A stretch of DNA of 64,000 nt, from assembly GCF_014841105.1 (NCBI RefSeq), contig NZ_JACYWE010000007.1, forward strand, positions 25,317 through 89,316. The letters are read 5' to 3'. The position numbers and the translations under genes are program-made. Within the stretch, counting starts at the first letter, position 1. Each line of letters begins with the position of its first letter. This document shows, piece by piece, positions 26,841-36,301 of this stretch. This stretch comes from Lolliginicoccus lacisalsi (GTDB lineage: Bacteria; Actinomycetota; Actinomycetes; Mycobacteriales; Mycobacteriaceae). The notes under the pieces were generated by a model. That model had not been told where the DNA came from and ran no database searches. It worked only from the letters and a program-made list of their open reading frames with translations.

Positions 26841-29207
26841 GTGGCGCTCTCCCGCAAGTATCGACCCGCGACCTTTGCCGAGGTCGTCGGCCAGGAACAC
26901 GTGACCGAACCGCTCAGCGTCGCGCTGCGCGCGGGCCGGATCAATCACGCATACCTGTTCTCGGGGCCGCGTGGCTGCGGGAAGACCTCCTCGGCGCGCA
27001 TTCTCGCGCGCTCGCTGAACTGCGTCGATGGCCCCACCCCGGAACCTTGCGGCACCTGCTCCTCATGCGAGGCGCTCGGCCCGGGCGGGCCCGGCAACCT
27101 CGATGTGATCGAGCTCGATGCCGCTAGCCACGGCGGCGTCGACGACACGCGCGAGCTCCGTGACCGCGCCTTCTACGCCCCGGCGGAATCGCGCTACCGC
27201 GTCTTCATCGTTGATGAGGCGCACATGGTCACCAACGCCGGCTTCAACGCGCTGCTCAAGATCGTCGAGGAGCCGCCCGAGCACTTGATCTTCATCTTCG
27301 CCACCACCGAGCCGGAGAAGGTGCTGCCGACCATCAAGTCGCGCACGCACCACTATCCGTTCCGGCTGCTGCCACCGCCCGTAATGCGTGGGCTCGTGGA
27401 GCAGATCTGTGGCCGCGAGGGCGTCCGAGTCGATGATGCGGTGTTCCCGCTGGTCATCAAAGCCGGGGGTGGCTCGCCCCGCGATACGTTGTCCGTGCTC
27501 GACCAGTTGCTCGCGGGAGCCGGGGACGAGGGCATCACCTACAACCGGGCACTGGCGCTGCTCGGCGTCACCGACATGGCGCTCATCGATGCGGCCGTGG
27601 ACGCTCTTGCCGAGAACGATGCGGCCGGGCTCTACGACACCATCAACCGGGTAATGGATGCCGGGTTCGATCCACGCCGCTTCGCCGCGGACCTCCTTGA
27701 GCGGTTCCGCGACCTGATACTCGTGCAGGCAGTGCCGGAGGCGGCGGGCAACGGGCTCGTCGACGCTCCCGCTGACCAGCTCGAGCGGCTGCGCGAGGAC
27801 GTGGACAGGTTCGGGCCGGCAACCCTGACCCGCTACGCCGAGCTGCTGCACGATGGCCTCGCCGACATGCGTGGCGCCACCGCGCCCCGCTTGCTCCTAG
27901 AAGTGCTGTGCGCCCGCATGCTCCTGCCCTCCGCCTCAGATTCGGAGGGGTCCCTGCTGCAACGCCTCGAAGCGCTCGAGCGCGGCGCGCCTCCTCGGTC
28001 CGTCGGCAGCGCGAGCGCGGGATCGGCGGCTCCCGCATCACCAGGCGCGGCATCAGGCGCCTCCGCTGCCAGCGCCGAGCAGCCACCGCGGTTCCAGCGA
28101 CCCTCGCGGCGGCCTGCCACCGAGAAGGAGCAGTGGCCCGCTGCGGGTCCAGGCGAGGACATCGCGGAGGCGGCACCGACTGCTGTTGCTCCGACGGCGC
28201 ATGTCCCGGCTGCGGAACCTCCAGCTCCCAAGCCCTCCGCTGCCGCTGCTCCAGTTCCGCAGGCTCCAGCTGCCGAGACTCCTGCTCAGCAGCCCGGTGC
28301 GGCGCACGTGCAGCAACCGCAGCCCGGACTGGCTGGCGGATCGAGTGCCGAGGGCGCCCCAGCCCCTGAGTCCGAGCAGGGCACAGCTAACGAGCAGGCC
28401 ACTGGGCCCGGGCAGGGGAGCGCAGCCGAGCCCGCCGGGCACGATGCCCCGGAGGCCGTGCTCGATGCACGATCGGTGGAGGCGGCCTGGCCAAGAATCT
28501 GCGCCGAGGCCCGCAAGTCGAGCAAGACCATCGAGGTGATGCTCTCGGGCGCGCGAGTGACCACCACCGAGGGGCGCACGGTCGTGCTCAGCCACGAGAC
28601 CCCGGCGCTCGCGGCGCGCCTGCAGGAGCCGAGGAACGCCGCCGCGGTGCAAGCCGCGTTCAGCGCAGTCCTGGGTATCCCCGAGGTGACCATCCTGTGG
28701 TCGGGACAGCAGCCAGCAGCACCTGCCCAGCACGCCCAGGCACGGCCAGCCCTGTCGCAGCAGGGATCGACCCAGCAGCGATCGAACCCGTCAGGCCCCG
28801 GGCCTGGAAGCCAGCCGCGGCCCGAGTTCGTGCGGCGCTCCCGCGCGTCAGCGCCGCAAGCACCAGGCGGGAGCCAGCGCAGCAAGCCACAGCAGCGATC
28901 GCCCGCGCCCCCGACGGACGATATTCCGCCACCGGAGGACCCGGGTTACCCAGACGATCCCGGACCGGGCGAGCCACAGGGAGCATCCCAGGCCGGTGCG
29001 CGGATGGCCGGTTCCGTAGGGCCCGGGCCTGCTTCGGCACACCCAGCAACATCACCGCCTGCACAGTCCGCGCCGGAAGACGAGGATGAGATGCTTGCCG
29101 AGGCACATCGCGACACCGGCAGCGGTGATCCCGCCGCCCGCCGCGACCCCGAGGAGATCGCCATCGAGCTCCTTGCCAACGAGCTCGGAGCCAAGCGCAT
29201 CGACTAG
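26841..29207 (+). CDS. dnaX: DNA polymerase III subunit gamma/tau
   Basis: 788 residues, GTG 26841. Clamp-loader ATPase with Walker A in FSGPRGCGKTSSARILARSLNC, the zinc cysteines CVDGP...CGTCSSC, Walker B VFIVDEAH and sensor FATTEPEKVLPTIKSR. Domain III ends near residue 370. A low-complexity Ala/Pro/Gln/Ser linker follows, containing the conserved DARSVEAAWPRICAEARKSSKTIEVMLSG segment (tau C-terminal region), then another disordered stretch and a conserved acidic end (EIAIELLANELGAKRID). No A-rich slippery site is present, so a frameshifted gamma form is not expected. It loads the beta clamp at the replication fork. Confidence 0.95.
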   Translation: MALSRKYRPATFAEVVGQEHVTEPLSVALRAGRINHAYLFSGPRGCGKTSSARILARSLNCVDGPTPEPCGTCSSCEALGPGGPGNLDVIELDAASHGGVDDTRELRDRAFYAPAESRYRVFIVDEAHMVTNAGFNALLKIVEEPPEHLIFIFATTEPEKVLPTIKSRTHHYPFRLLPPPVMRGLVEQICGREGVRVDDAVFPLVIKAGGGSPRDTLSVLDQLLAGAGDEGITYNRALALLGVTDMALIDAAVDALAENDAAGLYDTINRVMDAGFDPRRFAADLLERFRDLILVQAVPEAAGNGLVDAPADQLERLREDVDRFGPATLTRYAELLHDGLADMRGATAPRLLLEVLCARMLLPSASDSEGSLLQRLEALERGAPPRSVGSASAGSAAPASPGAASGASAASAEQPPRFQRPSRRPATEKEQWPAAGPGEDIAEAAPTAVAPTAHVPAAEPPAPKPSAAAAPVPQAPAAETPAQQPGAAHVQQPQPGLAGGSSAEGAPAPESEQGTANEQATGPGQGSAAEPAGHDAPEAVLDARSVEAAWPRICAEARKSSKTIEVMLSGARVTTTEGRTVVLSHETPALAARLQEPRNAAAVQAAFSAVLGIPEVTILWSGQQPAAPAQHAQARPALSQQGSTQQRSNPSGPGPGSQPRPEFVRRSRASAPQAPGGSQRSKPQQRSPAPPTDDIPPPEDPGYPDDPGPGEPQGASQAGARMAGSVGPGPASAHPATSPPAQSAPEDEDEMLAEAHRDTGSGDPAARRDPEEIAIELLANELGAKRID

Positions 29208-29264
29208 GGCTCGCGTGCCGGACTCTGGCCGTGGTGGCCTGTGGCAATCTCGGGACCTTGGCCG

Positions 29265-29340
29265 CAAACGCGATAGAAGCGGCTGAAATACCAGGTCAGC
29301 TTCTATCGCGTTTGACAGTTTCCCGTGCTTTTGCCGCGAG
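29265..29340. repeat. 50-bp palindromic element, family A, copy 1, with tail
   Basis: Perfect 16-bp arms CAAACGCGATAGAAGC / GCTTCTATCGCGTTTG (29265-29280, 29299-29314), 18-nt loop, then the tail TTTCCCGTGCTTTTGCCGCG. It lies between the convergent dnaX and methyltransferase genes. Same element at 48538 and 60914, half copy at 19026. Confidence 0.95.
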
Positions 29341-29452
29341 CCGACCCCGCCACCGGGCCGTGAGCCGACCCCGCCACCGGGCCGGGAGCCCACCCCGCCA
29401 CCGGGCCGCGAGCCCACCCCGCCACCGGGCCGCGAGCCGCGAGCCGCGAGCC
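29336..29452. repeat. Tandem repeat, four 24-bp units plus 7-bp units
   Basis: Units start G(C/T/G)GAGCC(G/C)ACCCCGCC and end CACCGGGCC; four copies fill 29336-29431 and are followed by three GCGAGCC units. It begins in the tail of the palindromic element. Confidence 0.93.
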
Positions 29453-29471
29453 GCCGCCGCTATGAGCCCGC

Positions 29472-30821
29472 CTAGCGGCTCCACCAAGGGCGCAGGGGTA
29501 CCTGGGCATCGCCGGAGCTGGTGGGCTTGACGGCGAGAATCTGGTGCAGCTGGATGGAGTTTTTCTCGAACGCCACGCGGGAGCCGGCGATGTAGAGGCC
29601 CCATACCCGCGCGGTGCCCTCGTCGGAGGCGGCGACGCACTCGTCCCAGTGTCGGGCGAGGTTGGCGTTCCAGTCGCGCAGGGTCAGCGCGTAGTGCTCG
29701 CGGAGGTTTTCCTCGTGGCGCACCTCGAAGCCCGCGTCATGGATCTCGTTGATCAGCCTGCCGGGCGCGGCGAGCTCCGCGTCAGGGAACACGTAGCGGT
29801 CGATGAACTCGCCGGCGTGCTCACTGATCCGGTTGCTGGGGCGCGTGATGCAGTGGTTCAGCAGGCGGCCACCGGGGCGCAGCTTGCTATGCAGGAACCG
29901 AAAGTAGCTCTGATAGTTGCGCACGCCGATGTGCTCGGTGAGCCCGATGGAGGAAATGGCATCGAACCCGGACTCGGGGATGTCCCGGTAGTCGCTGAAG
30001 CGCACCTCGGCGCGGTCCTCCAGGCCTTCGCGGGCGATTGCGTCCTGTGCCCATTCGGCTTGCTGGCGGGACAGGGTGGCGCCGATGACGGTGACTCCGC
30101 GCTTGGCAGCGTAGCGCGCCATGCCACCCCACCCGCATCCGACGTCGAGGAGCCGGTCTCCCTCGCGCAGGCCGAGCTTGTCATGGACGAGCGCGTACTT
30201 GGCTTCCTGCGCGTCCTCGAGGGAGGTGTCCTCGGTGGCGTAGGTCGCGCATGTGTAGGTCATCGATGGGCCGAGAACGTGCTGGTAGAACTCGTTGGAC
30301 ACGTCGTAGTGATGCTGGATCGCTGCGGCGTCGCGTGCCCGGGAGTGCAGCAGGCCCTGGGCGATGCGCCGCCATCGGGGCTGGTGCTCCTGCGGTGGGG
30401 GAGCGATGGGGCGCAGGTTCTGCCAGCCGAGGGAGCGCACGATCGTCGCCAGCTCGACAGGCGAGGGGCGCCGTACCGTCACTTCTTTCGTGAGCACCTT
30501 CATCAGCGTGTACGGATCCCCGGGGTGGGCTCCGGTGATCACGAGGTCGCCGCTGACGTAGGCGCGCGCCATCCCCAGATCTCCGGGCGCGGACGCGAGG
30601 TAGCGGAGCCCGCGCGGGCTCCGCAGGTGCATCACGTGCTGGGCTTCCTCGGGCCCGTGGGCGGACCCGTCGTAGGCCGTGAAGCGGACCGGGAGGTCGT
30701 CGCCGAGCACCGCGCCGACAACCTCGGCGATCGAGAGGGTCTCCAGCTCGGGAACTCGCAGCAGGTCGGGCAGCCGCAGGGTGGCCGGGGAGCCCGTGGT
30801 GGTCTTGTTCAATGCTCTCAT
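29472..30821 (-). CDS. ufaA1: Cyclopropane-fatty-acid-synthase-type methyltransferase (10-methyl fatty acid synthesis)
   Basis: 449 residues. SAM site LLDVGCGWGGMARYAAKRGV, then GATLSRQQAEWAQ, SIGLTEHIGVRNYQSYF and RPGGRLLNHCI, as in CFA synthases; the 150-residue N-terminal extension is typical of the UfaA1/BfaB group. With the coupled FAD oxidoreductase gene (ATGA overlap at 30818-30821) this matches the pair that makes 10-methylstearic (tuberculostearic) acid: the methyltransferase adds a methylene to oleoyl phospholipid and the partner reduces it. The position behind dnaX and before recR matches M. tuberculosis Rv3720. Acts at the membrane on phospholipid acyl chains. Confidence 0.85.
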   Translation of the reverse strand: MRALNKTTTGSPATLRLPDLLRVPELETLSIAEVVGAVLGDDLPVRFTAYDGSAHGPEEAQHVMHLRSPRGLRYLASAPGDLGMARAYVSGDLVITGAHPGDPYTLMKVLTKEVTVRRPSPVELATIVRSLGWQNLRPIAPPPQEHQPRWRRIAQGLLHSRARDAAAIQHHYDVSNEFYQHVLGPSMTYTCATYATEDTSLEDAQEAKYALVHDKLGLREGDRLLDVGCGWGGMARYAAKRGVTVIGATLSRQQAEWAQDAIAREGLEDRAEVRFSDYRDIPESGFDAISSIGLTEHIGVRNYQSYFRFLHSKLRPGGRLLNHCITRPSNRISEHAGEFIDRYVFPDAELAAPGRLINEIHDAGFEVRHEENLREHYALTLRDWNANLARHWDECVAASDEGTARVWGLYIAGSRVAFEKNSIQLHQILAVKPTSSGDAQVPLRPWWSR

Positions 30822-32269
30822 TGGTTTCGCACCGCCTTCGCGTACAGGTCGAGGAGCCGCGTATTGGGGTCGTAGCGTTGCTTGAGCTGCCGGTAGGAAT
30901 CGCCGCCGTAGAGCTCCTCGAACTCCGTGCGGTCGTAGTAGGAGTCCGAGTACAGCGATTTGTGCCCATCGAGGCGGGAGACCTCGGCCTCGATCATCCG
31001 GTTGGCGTGGCCTTGCTCGTTCGCCGGATTAGTAGGCACCGCGGACCAGAAACCGATATTGACGTAGGTGCGGTCCCGGTGCAGCGGGTACAACGGCCAC
31101 GGATGGTCGACCTGCGGACCAGTGCCCTCGGCGGAGCTGCCGCGGAGGCGCAGCGGGCACAGCCACACCGGTTCGATGGGGACGTGGGAGAGGAACCAGC
31201 GCAGGAAGTCGGCAGTGTGCTCCACGGGCACCTCGATGTCCTGCACGACGCGCTCGCGGGGCGCCTCGCCCCTGCGCGCGTCGAGGCGGTCGGACAGCCC
31301 GATCTTGTTGTCCAGGGCGAGTAGCTTCCAGTAGACGCTGGAGCGGCGCCACCGGCCCGGCCATGCGCGGCGCAGCACCGGGTGCTGAGCGCCGAATGCC
31401 CGCGAGCACCAGAACCAGTCGGTGTCCCATCGCCACAGGTAGTCGCGAGCGCGCAGCCGGTCCACAGCCGGTGTGTCGATCTGGTCATGCTGGATTGATC
31501 GGTAGAAGATGCCGGCGCCGGTGTAGTCGCTGACCGGGCCGGGCTCGCTGGTCCATCGCCCGAGCACCAGGTAGCTCTCGGTCGCGGAGAACATCACGCC
31601 ATCGAGGAAGTCGACGAGCTCGCCCTGGAAGGTGTGGTGCTCGGAGATATCGGCGATCGCGTCCTGCAACGAATCAAGCTCGGGAAAGCGGACATGCCGC
31701 AGTTCCACGAAGGGCTCGACCGGCTCGAGAGTGATCCGTAGCCGCGTGGCATAACCGAGGGTGCCATACGAGTTAGGGAAGCCATGGAAGAGATCGGCAT
31801 GCGGTCCTGTAGGCGCGGCGGTGAGCACCTCGCCCGCACCGGTAAGGATGTCCATCTCCAGCACTGACTCGTGCGGCAGGCCGTTGCGGAACGACGAGGA
31901 CTCGATCCCCAGGCCCGTCACCGCGCCGCCCAGCGTGATCGTCTTGAGCTGTGGCACGACGAGCGGCATCAAGCCATGCGCGAGGGTGGCATCGACGAGA
32001 TCCTCGTAGGTGCACATGCCGCCGACATCCGCGGTCCGCGCCTCTGGGTCGATCGATATCACCCCGCCGAGCCCGGAGACATCCAGGCCCGGTGCTCCCG
32101 TCCGCGCACGATGACGGAATAGGTTCGACGTCTTCTTCGCCAGGCGCACCGGGGCGTCCTCGGGGAGCGAGCGATAGCTCGCCACGAGCCGCTCCACGAC
32201 CGCTTCATAGGCGCGCCGTCCCGCGTGTGATGACCGGTCGCCGGGAAGCCAGGCAGTGATGCTTCGCAC
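30818..32269 (-). CDS. FAD-binding oxidoreductase, partner of the fatty-acid methyltransferase
   Basis: 483 residues of the VAO/PCMH-type FAD fold: GVISIDPEARTADVGGMCTYEDL, then PQLKTITLGGAVTGLGIESSSFRNGLPHESV and later YGTLGYATRLRITLEPV. It resembles DHCR24/BfaA (TmsA) proteins that reduce 10-methylene to 10-methyl acyl chains. It is first in a two-gene operon, with the methyltransferase overlapping by 4 bp. Ortholog position corresponds to Rv3719. Divergent from the SRPBCC gene at 32441 over 171 bp. Confidence 0.82.
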   Translation of the reverse strand: MRSITAWLPGDRSSHAGRRAYEAVVERLVASYRSLPEDAPVRLAKKTSNLFRHRARTGAPGLDVSGLGGVISIDPEARTADVGGMCTYEDLVDATLAHGLMPLVVPQLKTITLGGAVTGLGIESSSFRNGLPHESVLEMDILTGAGEVLTAAPTGPHADLFHGFPNSYGTLGYATRLRITLEPVEPFVELRHVRFPELDSLQDAIADISEHHTFQGELVDFLDGVMFSATESYLVLGRWTSEPGPVSDYTGAGIFYRSIQHDQIDTPAVDRLRARDYLWRWDTDWFWCSRAFGAQHPVLRRAWPGRWRRSSVYWKLLALDNKIGLSDRLDARRGEAPRERVVQDIEVPVEHTADFLRWFLSHVPIEPVWLCPLRLRGSSAEGTGPQVDHPWPLYPLHRDRTYVNIGFWSAVPTNPANEQGHANRMIEAEVSRLDGHKSLYSDSYYDRTEFEELYGGDSYRQLKQRYDPNTRLLDLYAKAVRNQ

Positions 32270-32440
32270 AAGCCCGACTGTAGACCTCCATGATGAGGAT
32301 GCGCACGGCCCACGCGTTGCTCCCGCGTGAATTTTCTGTCGGAACCGGGCAGTATGGTCACGGGAAATACCAGGATGGCCAGCTCACGGCTGTTCGTCCT
32401 TGCAACGAGAACCAGCCAGCAGGCTTGAAGGGAGATCGGT

Positions 32441-32887
32441 GTGTCCACGCCGAACAAGGTCAGCGCATCCAGCACGGTGACGATCGACGCCCCCGCGGAG
32501 GCGGTCATCGCGGCGCTCGCGGACTACAGCACCGTGCGGCCCAAGCTGCTGACGGAGCACTTCCATGATTATCGGGTCGTGGAGGGTGGCGTGGGGTCGG
32601 GCACCGTGGCGGAATGGACGTTGCAGGCGACGAAGAAGCGGTCCCGGGAGATCCGGGCTGCCGTAGAGGCCGCGGGCAGCACCATCATCGAGCGCGACGC
32701 CAACTCGTCGATGGTCACGACCTGGTCGGTGGAGCCCAGCGGCACGGGCAGCATCGTCACCACGAGCACGGAATGGAACGGCGCCGGCGGCGTGGGTGGC
32801 TTCTTCGAGCGCACGTTCGCGCCCCTTGGCCTGCGCAAGATCCAGGCGGCCATGCTCTCCAACCTGCAAGCCCACCTGACTCGCTAG
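32441..32887 (+). CDS. SRPBCC-family small protein
   Basis: 148 residues, GTG 32441 after AAGGGAG. START/Bet v1-like pattern: VSASSTVTIDAPAEAVIAALADYSTVRPKLL at the N-terminus, strands to WSVEPSGTGSIVTTSTEW, and the long C-terminal helix (APLGLRKIQAAMLSNLQAHL). It binds an unknown hydrophobic ligand. It occupies the position of Rv3718 in the conserved block between the fatty-acid pair and ybaB. Confidence 0.8.
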   Translation: MSTPNKVSASSTVTIDAPAEAVIAALADYSTVRPKLLTEHFHDYRVVEGGVGSGTVAEWTLQATKKRSREIRAAVEAAGSTIIERDANSSMVTTWSVEPSGTGSIVTTSTEWNGAGGVGGFFERTFAPLGLRKIQAAMLSNLQAHLTR

Positions 32888-33000
32888 CATCCACGAATAC
32901 TGCCCCGGAGCGTCCCGCGCCAGCATGTGCGGGGGCGACTACCCTGGGGCTCGTCCCGCGCGGCGGCGGTCCGTCGCGCACCTGATCGAAAGGGAGACCC

Positions 33001-33342
33001 ATGCAGCCTGGCGGCCAGCCCGACATGCAATCAATCATCCAGCAGGCGCAGCAAATGCAGCAGCAGCTGATGGAGGCGCAGGAGAAGATCGCCGCCGCAG
33101 TCGTCGAGGGGCAGGCCGGGGGCGGTCTCGTCACAGCCAAGCTCACCGGTACCGGCGAGCTCGTTGACCTCACCATCGATCCCAAGGTCGTGGACCCGGA
33201 CGATGTCGAGACCCTGCAGGATCTCGTGATGGGCGCGATCAAGGACGCCAACGCGCAGTCGCAGAGCCTCGCGGCCGAGACGCTCGGTCCGTTCGCGCAG
33301 GGCATGGGGGGCGGTTCCGGCATCCCGGGCCTGCCTTTCTGA
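33001..33342 (+). CDS. ybaB: YbaB/EbfC nucleoid-associated protein
   Basis: 113 residues. Glutamine-rich helix ([22 protein letters not shown]), [35 protein letters not shown] core and a Gly-rich tail, all typical. It binds DNA as a dimer. ATG 33001 follows AAGGGAGACC. Stop is 18 bp before recR, the usual arrangement dnaX..ybaB-recR. Confidence 0.95.
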   Translation: MQPGGQPDMQSIIQQAQQMQQQLMEAQEKIAAAVVEGQAGGGLVTAKLTGTGELVDLTIDPKVVDPDDVETLQDLVMGAIKDANAQSQSLAAETLGPFAQGMGGGSGIPGLPF

Positions 33343-33360
33343 TACCGGGGCGAGAGGCAC

Positions 33361-33993
33361 GTGTACGAGGGGCCGATCCAGGACCTGATCGATGAGCTGG
33401 GCAAGCTTCCCGGGGTGGGCCCCAAGGGTGCCCAGCGCATCGCGTTCCATCTCCTCACCGTTGACCGGGAGGAGATCGGCAGGCTGCAGGGCGCGCTGCA
33501 GCGCATTCGCGACGGTGTGCAGTTCTGCGCGGTGTGCGGGACCGTTGCGGAGCAGCAGCTCTGCCGCATCTGCGCGGACCCGCGCCGTGATCGTGCGCTC
33601 GTGTGCGTGGTCGAGGAGCCCAAGGACGTGCAGGCCATCGAGCGGACCCGCGAGTTCAAGGGCCTCTACCATGTCCTCGGCGGCTCGCTGAACCCGCTCG
33701 CCGGGGTGGGGCCCGACCAGTTGCGCATCCGCGAGCTGCTCGCCCGCATCGGCGGTCAGCAGCCCCTTCCCGAGGGCGTCAACCACGAGCCCGCCGAGAT
33801 CACCGAGGTCATCATCGCCACCGACCCCAACACCGAGGGCGAAGCGACCGCGACCTACTTGTACCGGATGCTCAACGGGTTCCCTGGCCTCACCGTCACG
33901 CGCCTCGCCACTGGCTTGTCCATGGGAGGCGACCTCGAGTTCGCCGACGAGCTCACCCTCGGCCGCGCGCTCACCGGCCGCCGTTCCCTCTAG
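33361..33993 (+). CDS. recR: Recombination mediator RecR
   Basis: 210 residues, GTG 33361. HhH region [17 protein letters not shown], zinc finger C-x2-C...C-x2-C ([16 protein letters not shown]), and Toprim domain with [17 protein letters not shown] and [15 protein letters not shown]. Helps RecFO load RecA at gaps. Directly follows ybaB. Confidence 0.96.
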   Translation: MYEGPIQDLIDELGKLPGVGPKGAQRIAFHLLTVDREEIGRLQGALQRIRDGVQFCAVCGTVAEQQLCRICADPRRDRALVCVVEEPKDVQAIERTREFKGLYHVLGGSLNPLAGVGPDQLRIRELLARIGGQQPLPEGVNHEPAEITEVIIATDPNTEGEATATYLYRMLNGFPGLTVTRLATGLSMGGDLEFADELTLGRALTGRRSL

Positions 33994-34017
33994 CGCGAGC
34001 ATCCCATCAGCCAGCGC

Positions 34018-34590
34018 ATGAGCCCCTCGAGAGTCGCCATCAACGAGCTCATCGAGCTCGTGCTCCGCCGCCCGCCTCGGCTCGGACCAGTCCGCGCGAT
34101 CGCCATCGACGGGCCTTCCGGCGCGGGAAAGACCCAGTTCGCGCGAGCACTGAAGGACCAACTGCAGGAGCAGCGGGGCACAAGTACGGCCATCGTTCCC
34201 TGCGATGCCTTCGCTACCTGGGACAATCCCGTCGCCTGGTGGCCAACTCTCGAAGCCACGGTGCTCGAGCCGCTCGCGAGCGGCAGGCCCGGCAGCTACC
34301 AGGCCCTCGAATGGATCAACGGCGTGCCAAGACCAGGGCCCTGGTACGCGGTGCCCGTGGTGGACTTCCTCATCCTCGAAGGAGTCTCCAGCGCGCGGCG
34401 CAGCATCGCCGCCCGGCTCACCGCTAGCGCCTGGATCGGATGGGGCGACGATCAGGCCCGCCTCGAGGCCGCGGTGAACCGCGATGGCGAGGACTCCCGG
34501 GCGCACCTGCAACGCTGGCAACGCTTCGAGCACGGCTGGTTTCCCATCGACGGCGCGCAGCACCGGGCCGACATCCGCGTGACCGGCTAG
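34018..34590 (+). CDS. P-loop uridine-kinase-like protein
   Basis: 190 residues with Walker A AIDGPSGAGKTQFA at about residues 29-42, CDAFATWDNP (a lid/base region), LILEGVSSAR and the late ARLEAAVNRDGEDSR segment. It resembles small actinobacterial uridine kinase-like NTPases with unproven substrate. Shorter than classical Udk (about 210). Starts 24 bp after recR, same strand. Confidence 0.7.
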   Translation: MSPSRVAINELIELVLRRPPRLGPVRAIAIDGPSGAGKTQFARALKDQLQEQRGTSTAIVPCDAFATWDNPVAWWPTLEATVLEPLASGRPGSYQALEWINGVPRPGPWYAVPVVDFLILEGVSSARRSIAARLTASAWIGWGDDQARLEAAVNRDGEDSRAHLQRWQRFEHGWFPIDGAQHRADIRVTG

Positions 34591-34657
34591 CTCGCGGCTC
34601 CGGGCGTGAGACGGCCTCGGGCAGCTCGCAACCTCGGGCGTGCTCGCAACCTCGGCG

Positions 34658-34717
34658 GCGAGTGTGCGGAAAACGACACTTTCGGACGCGTAAGCCTGTC
34701 GTTTATCGCACACTCGC
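34658..34717. repeat. 60-bp palindromic element C
   Basis: Two 21-bp arms (19 of 21 paired) starting GCGAGTGTGCG and ending AAACGACA, around an 18-nt loop, in the gap between two convergent genes. No other copy in the window. Architecture (long arms, 18-nt loop) is the same as family A. Confidence 0.88.
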
Positions 34718-34771
34718 GCACCGTGACGCCGCGACACCCGTGCACTCGCACGCCACGACACCGCAGAACCG

Positions 34772-35578
34772 CTAGCGCGCATCCCCTAGGCCCGGCAGCC
34801 CCGCGAGGAAGGCCTCGATACGCGGGTTCACCACGTCGGGGTGCGTGAGGTTGACGGCATGCGCGGCCCCTGGAACCTCCACGACGTCCCGAAGATCGGG
34901 CAGGTTGTCGATGAGCGAGCGGGCGCGCTCGATCGGGACCGCCACATCCTCGAGGCCACGGATGAGGATCGCTGGCGCGGTGATCGTGGAGACCTGATCA
35001 GTGATGTCATCGCGGTATAGCAGGCAGTTTCCTGCTGTGGCGATCGGAATGCCCTTGCGGTCCCGCCACTTGGCGATCCAGGCGGGCTCGAGCTCCGGGT
35101 CGCCGATGATCTGCCCGGCCAGCGCGGTGGTGAGCTCGTCCACCGGGCCGATGGTGTCCCACACAAGGAACGTCTCCCCGTAGATCTTCTGCTCCTCGTC
35201 AGGGCAGGGGCCTGCCTCGGTGCTGATCAGGATCAGCCCCATCACCCGTTCCGGAGCCATGAGTGCCGCGCGCAGCATGGTGAACCCGCCCTGCGACATC
35301 CCGCCGAGCACCGCGCGCTGCACCCCGAGCTCATCGAGGACGGCCAACACATCGTCGGCGGCGTCCCAGTAGGTGAAGGGGGTGTCATCCGACATCGTGG
35401 CGCCGTGGCCGCGCGCGTCGATGCACACCACCCGGTAGCGGTCCGAGAGGGCCTCGACCTGCGGGGCGAACATGCTCGCGTCCATGAAGAAGCCGTGCGC
35501 GAGGACGATCACGGGCAGGCCCGCGCCACCACTATCGGTGAAATGAATGCGTGCCCCGGTCTGCTCGATATAGGGCAC
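34772..35578 (-). CDS. Alpha/beta-fold hydrolase
   Basis: 268 residues. HGFFMD oxyanion strand, nucleophile S95 in GGMSQGGFT, the acid in VPIERARS region and the C-terminal histidine in PGAAHAVNLTHPDVV. Similar to general esterase/haloalkane-type hydrolases. Substrate unknown. Its start lies 3 bp after the gatD stop, so it is the third gene of the murT-gatD operon; a role in envelope metabolism is possible but not shown. Confidence 0.8.
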   Translation of the reverse strand: MPYIEQTGARIHFTDSGGAGLPVIVLAHGFFMDASMFAPQVEALSDRYRVVCIDARGHGATMSDDTPFTYWDAADDVLAVLDELGVQRAVLGGMSQGGFTMLRAALMAPERVMGLILISTEAGPCPDEEQKIYGETFLVWDTIGPVDELTTALAGQIIGDPELEPAWIAKWRDRKGIPIATAGNCLLYRDDITDQVSTITAPAILIRGLEDVAVPIERARSLIDNLPDLRDVVEVPGAAHAVNLTHPDVVNPRIEAFLAGLPGLGDAR

Positions 35579-35581
35579 GGC

Positions 35582-36301
35582 TCATCGCCTCCCGGCAGCG
35601 AGCCGCTCCCGCCGCAGCAGCTCCACATCGGGCAGCTCGAGCGGATCGAGCACGTCCACGCCGAGGGCGCGGCGGATCATCAGGTCCGCGAGCTCCGGGT
35701 TGCGGGCCAGCGCGGGACCATGCATGTAGGTGCCGATCACCGAGCCTTGCACCGCCCCCTCCTGGGAATCGCCGACCCCGTTGCCGACACCGGCGGTGAC
35801 CCGGCCGAGCGGCTGGGCATCAGCCCCGAGGGTGGTGCCGCCACGATGATTCTCGAATCCCGTCAGCGGCGCGGACAGCCCCTTGAGCAGCGGAGTGGTG
35901 ATGACCTCGCCGATGGCGCGCTTCTCCTGGGGCACCGTCGTGGCGTCGAGCATGCTGATGCCGTCCACGCGCTCGCCCGCGGAGGTCTCGTACCAGTGGC
36001 CGAGCACCTGGATGGCCGCGCAGATCGCGAGGACGGGAGCGCCCCGCTCGGCGGCGCGCTGCAGGCCCGGGTGCTGGGTGAGGTGGCGGGTGGCGAGTCG
36101 TTGCGCGTAGTCCTCCGCGCCGCCGAGGGTGTAGAGATCCAGTGAATCGGGCACGGCATCGTTGAGGGTGATCTCGATGATCTCGGCGTCGTGCCCGCGC
36201 ATGCGCAGGCGTTGCCGCAGGATCAGCGCGTTGCCCCCGTCGCCGTAGGTGCCCATCACGTCAGGCAGCACCAGGCCGATGCGCACCGTGGAGTCAGCCA
36301 C
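35582..36301 (-). CDS. gatD: Lipid II isoglutaminyl synthase, glutaminase subunit
   Basis: 239 residues of the CobB/CobQ-like class I glutamine amidotransferase fold: LPDVMGTYGDGGNA, the nucleophile C94 in LAICAAIQVLG, FENHRGGTTLG and GTYMHGP with the active-site histidine. It releases ammonia from glutamine for MurT, which amidates D-Glu of lipid II. The context sequence around the cysteine (CAAIQ) differs slightly from the usual CAGxQ. Overlaps the murT end by 8 bp. Confidence 0.92.
   Translation of the reverse strand: MADSTVRIGLVLPDVMGTYGDGGNALILRQRLRMRGHDAEIIEITLNDAVPDSLDLYTLGGAEDYAQRLATRHLTQHPGLQRAAERGAPVLAICAAIQVLGHWYETSAGERVDGISMLDATTVPQEKRAIGEVITTPLLKGLSAPLTGFENHRGGTTLGADAQPLGRVTAGVGNGVGDSQEGAVQGSVIGTYMHGPALARNPELADLMIRRALGVDVLDPLELPDVELLRRERLAAGRR

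Noticed and set aside
26841..29207. Programmed frameshift in dnaX
   Set aside because: No A-rich slippery sequence; the frame is open to the normal tau-type end.
29336..29452. CRISPR array
   Set aside because: Units are contiguous with no unique spacers and no cas genes.
33031..34782. 583-codon open frame antisense to ybaB, recR and the kinase-like gene
   Set aside because: Covers three well-supported genes and a palindrome; no motifs.
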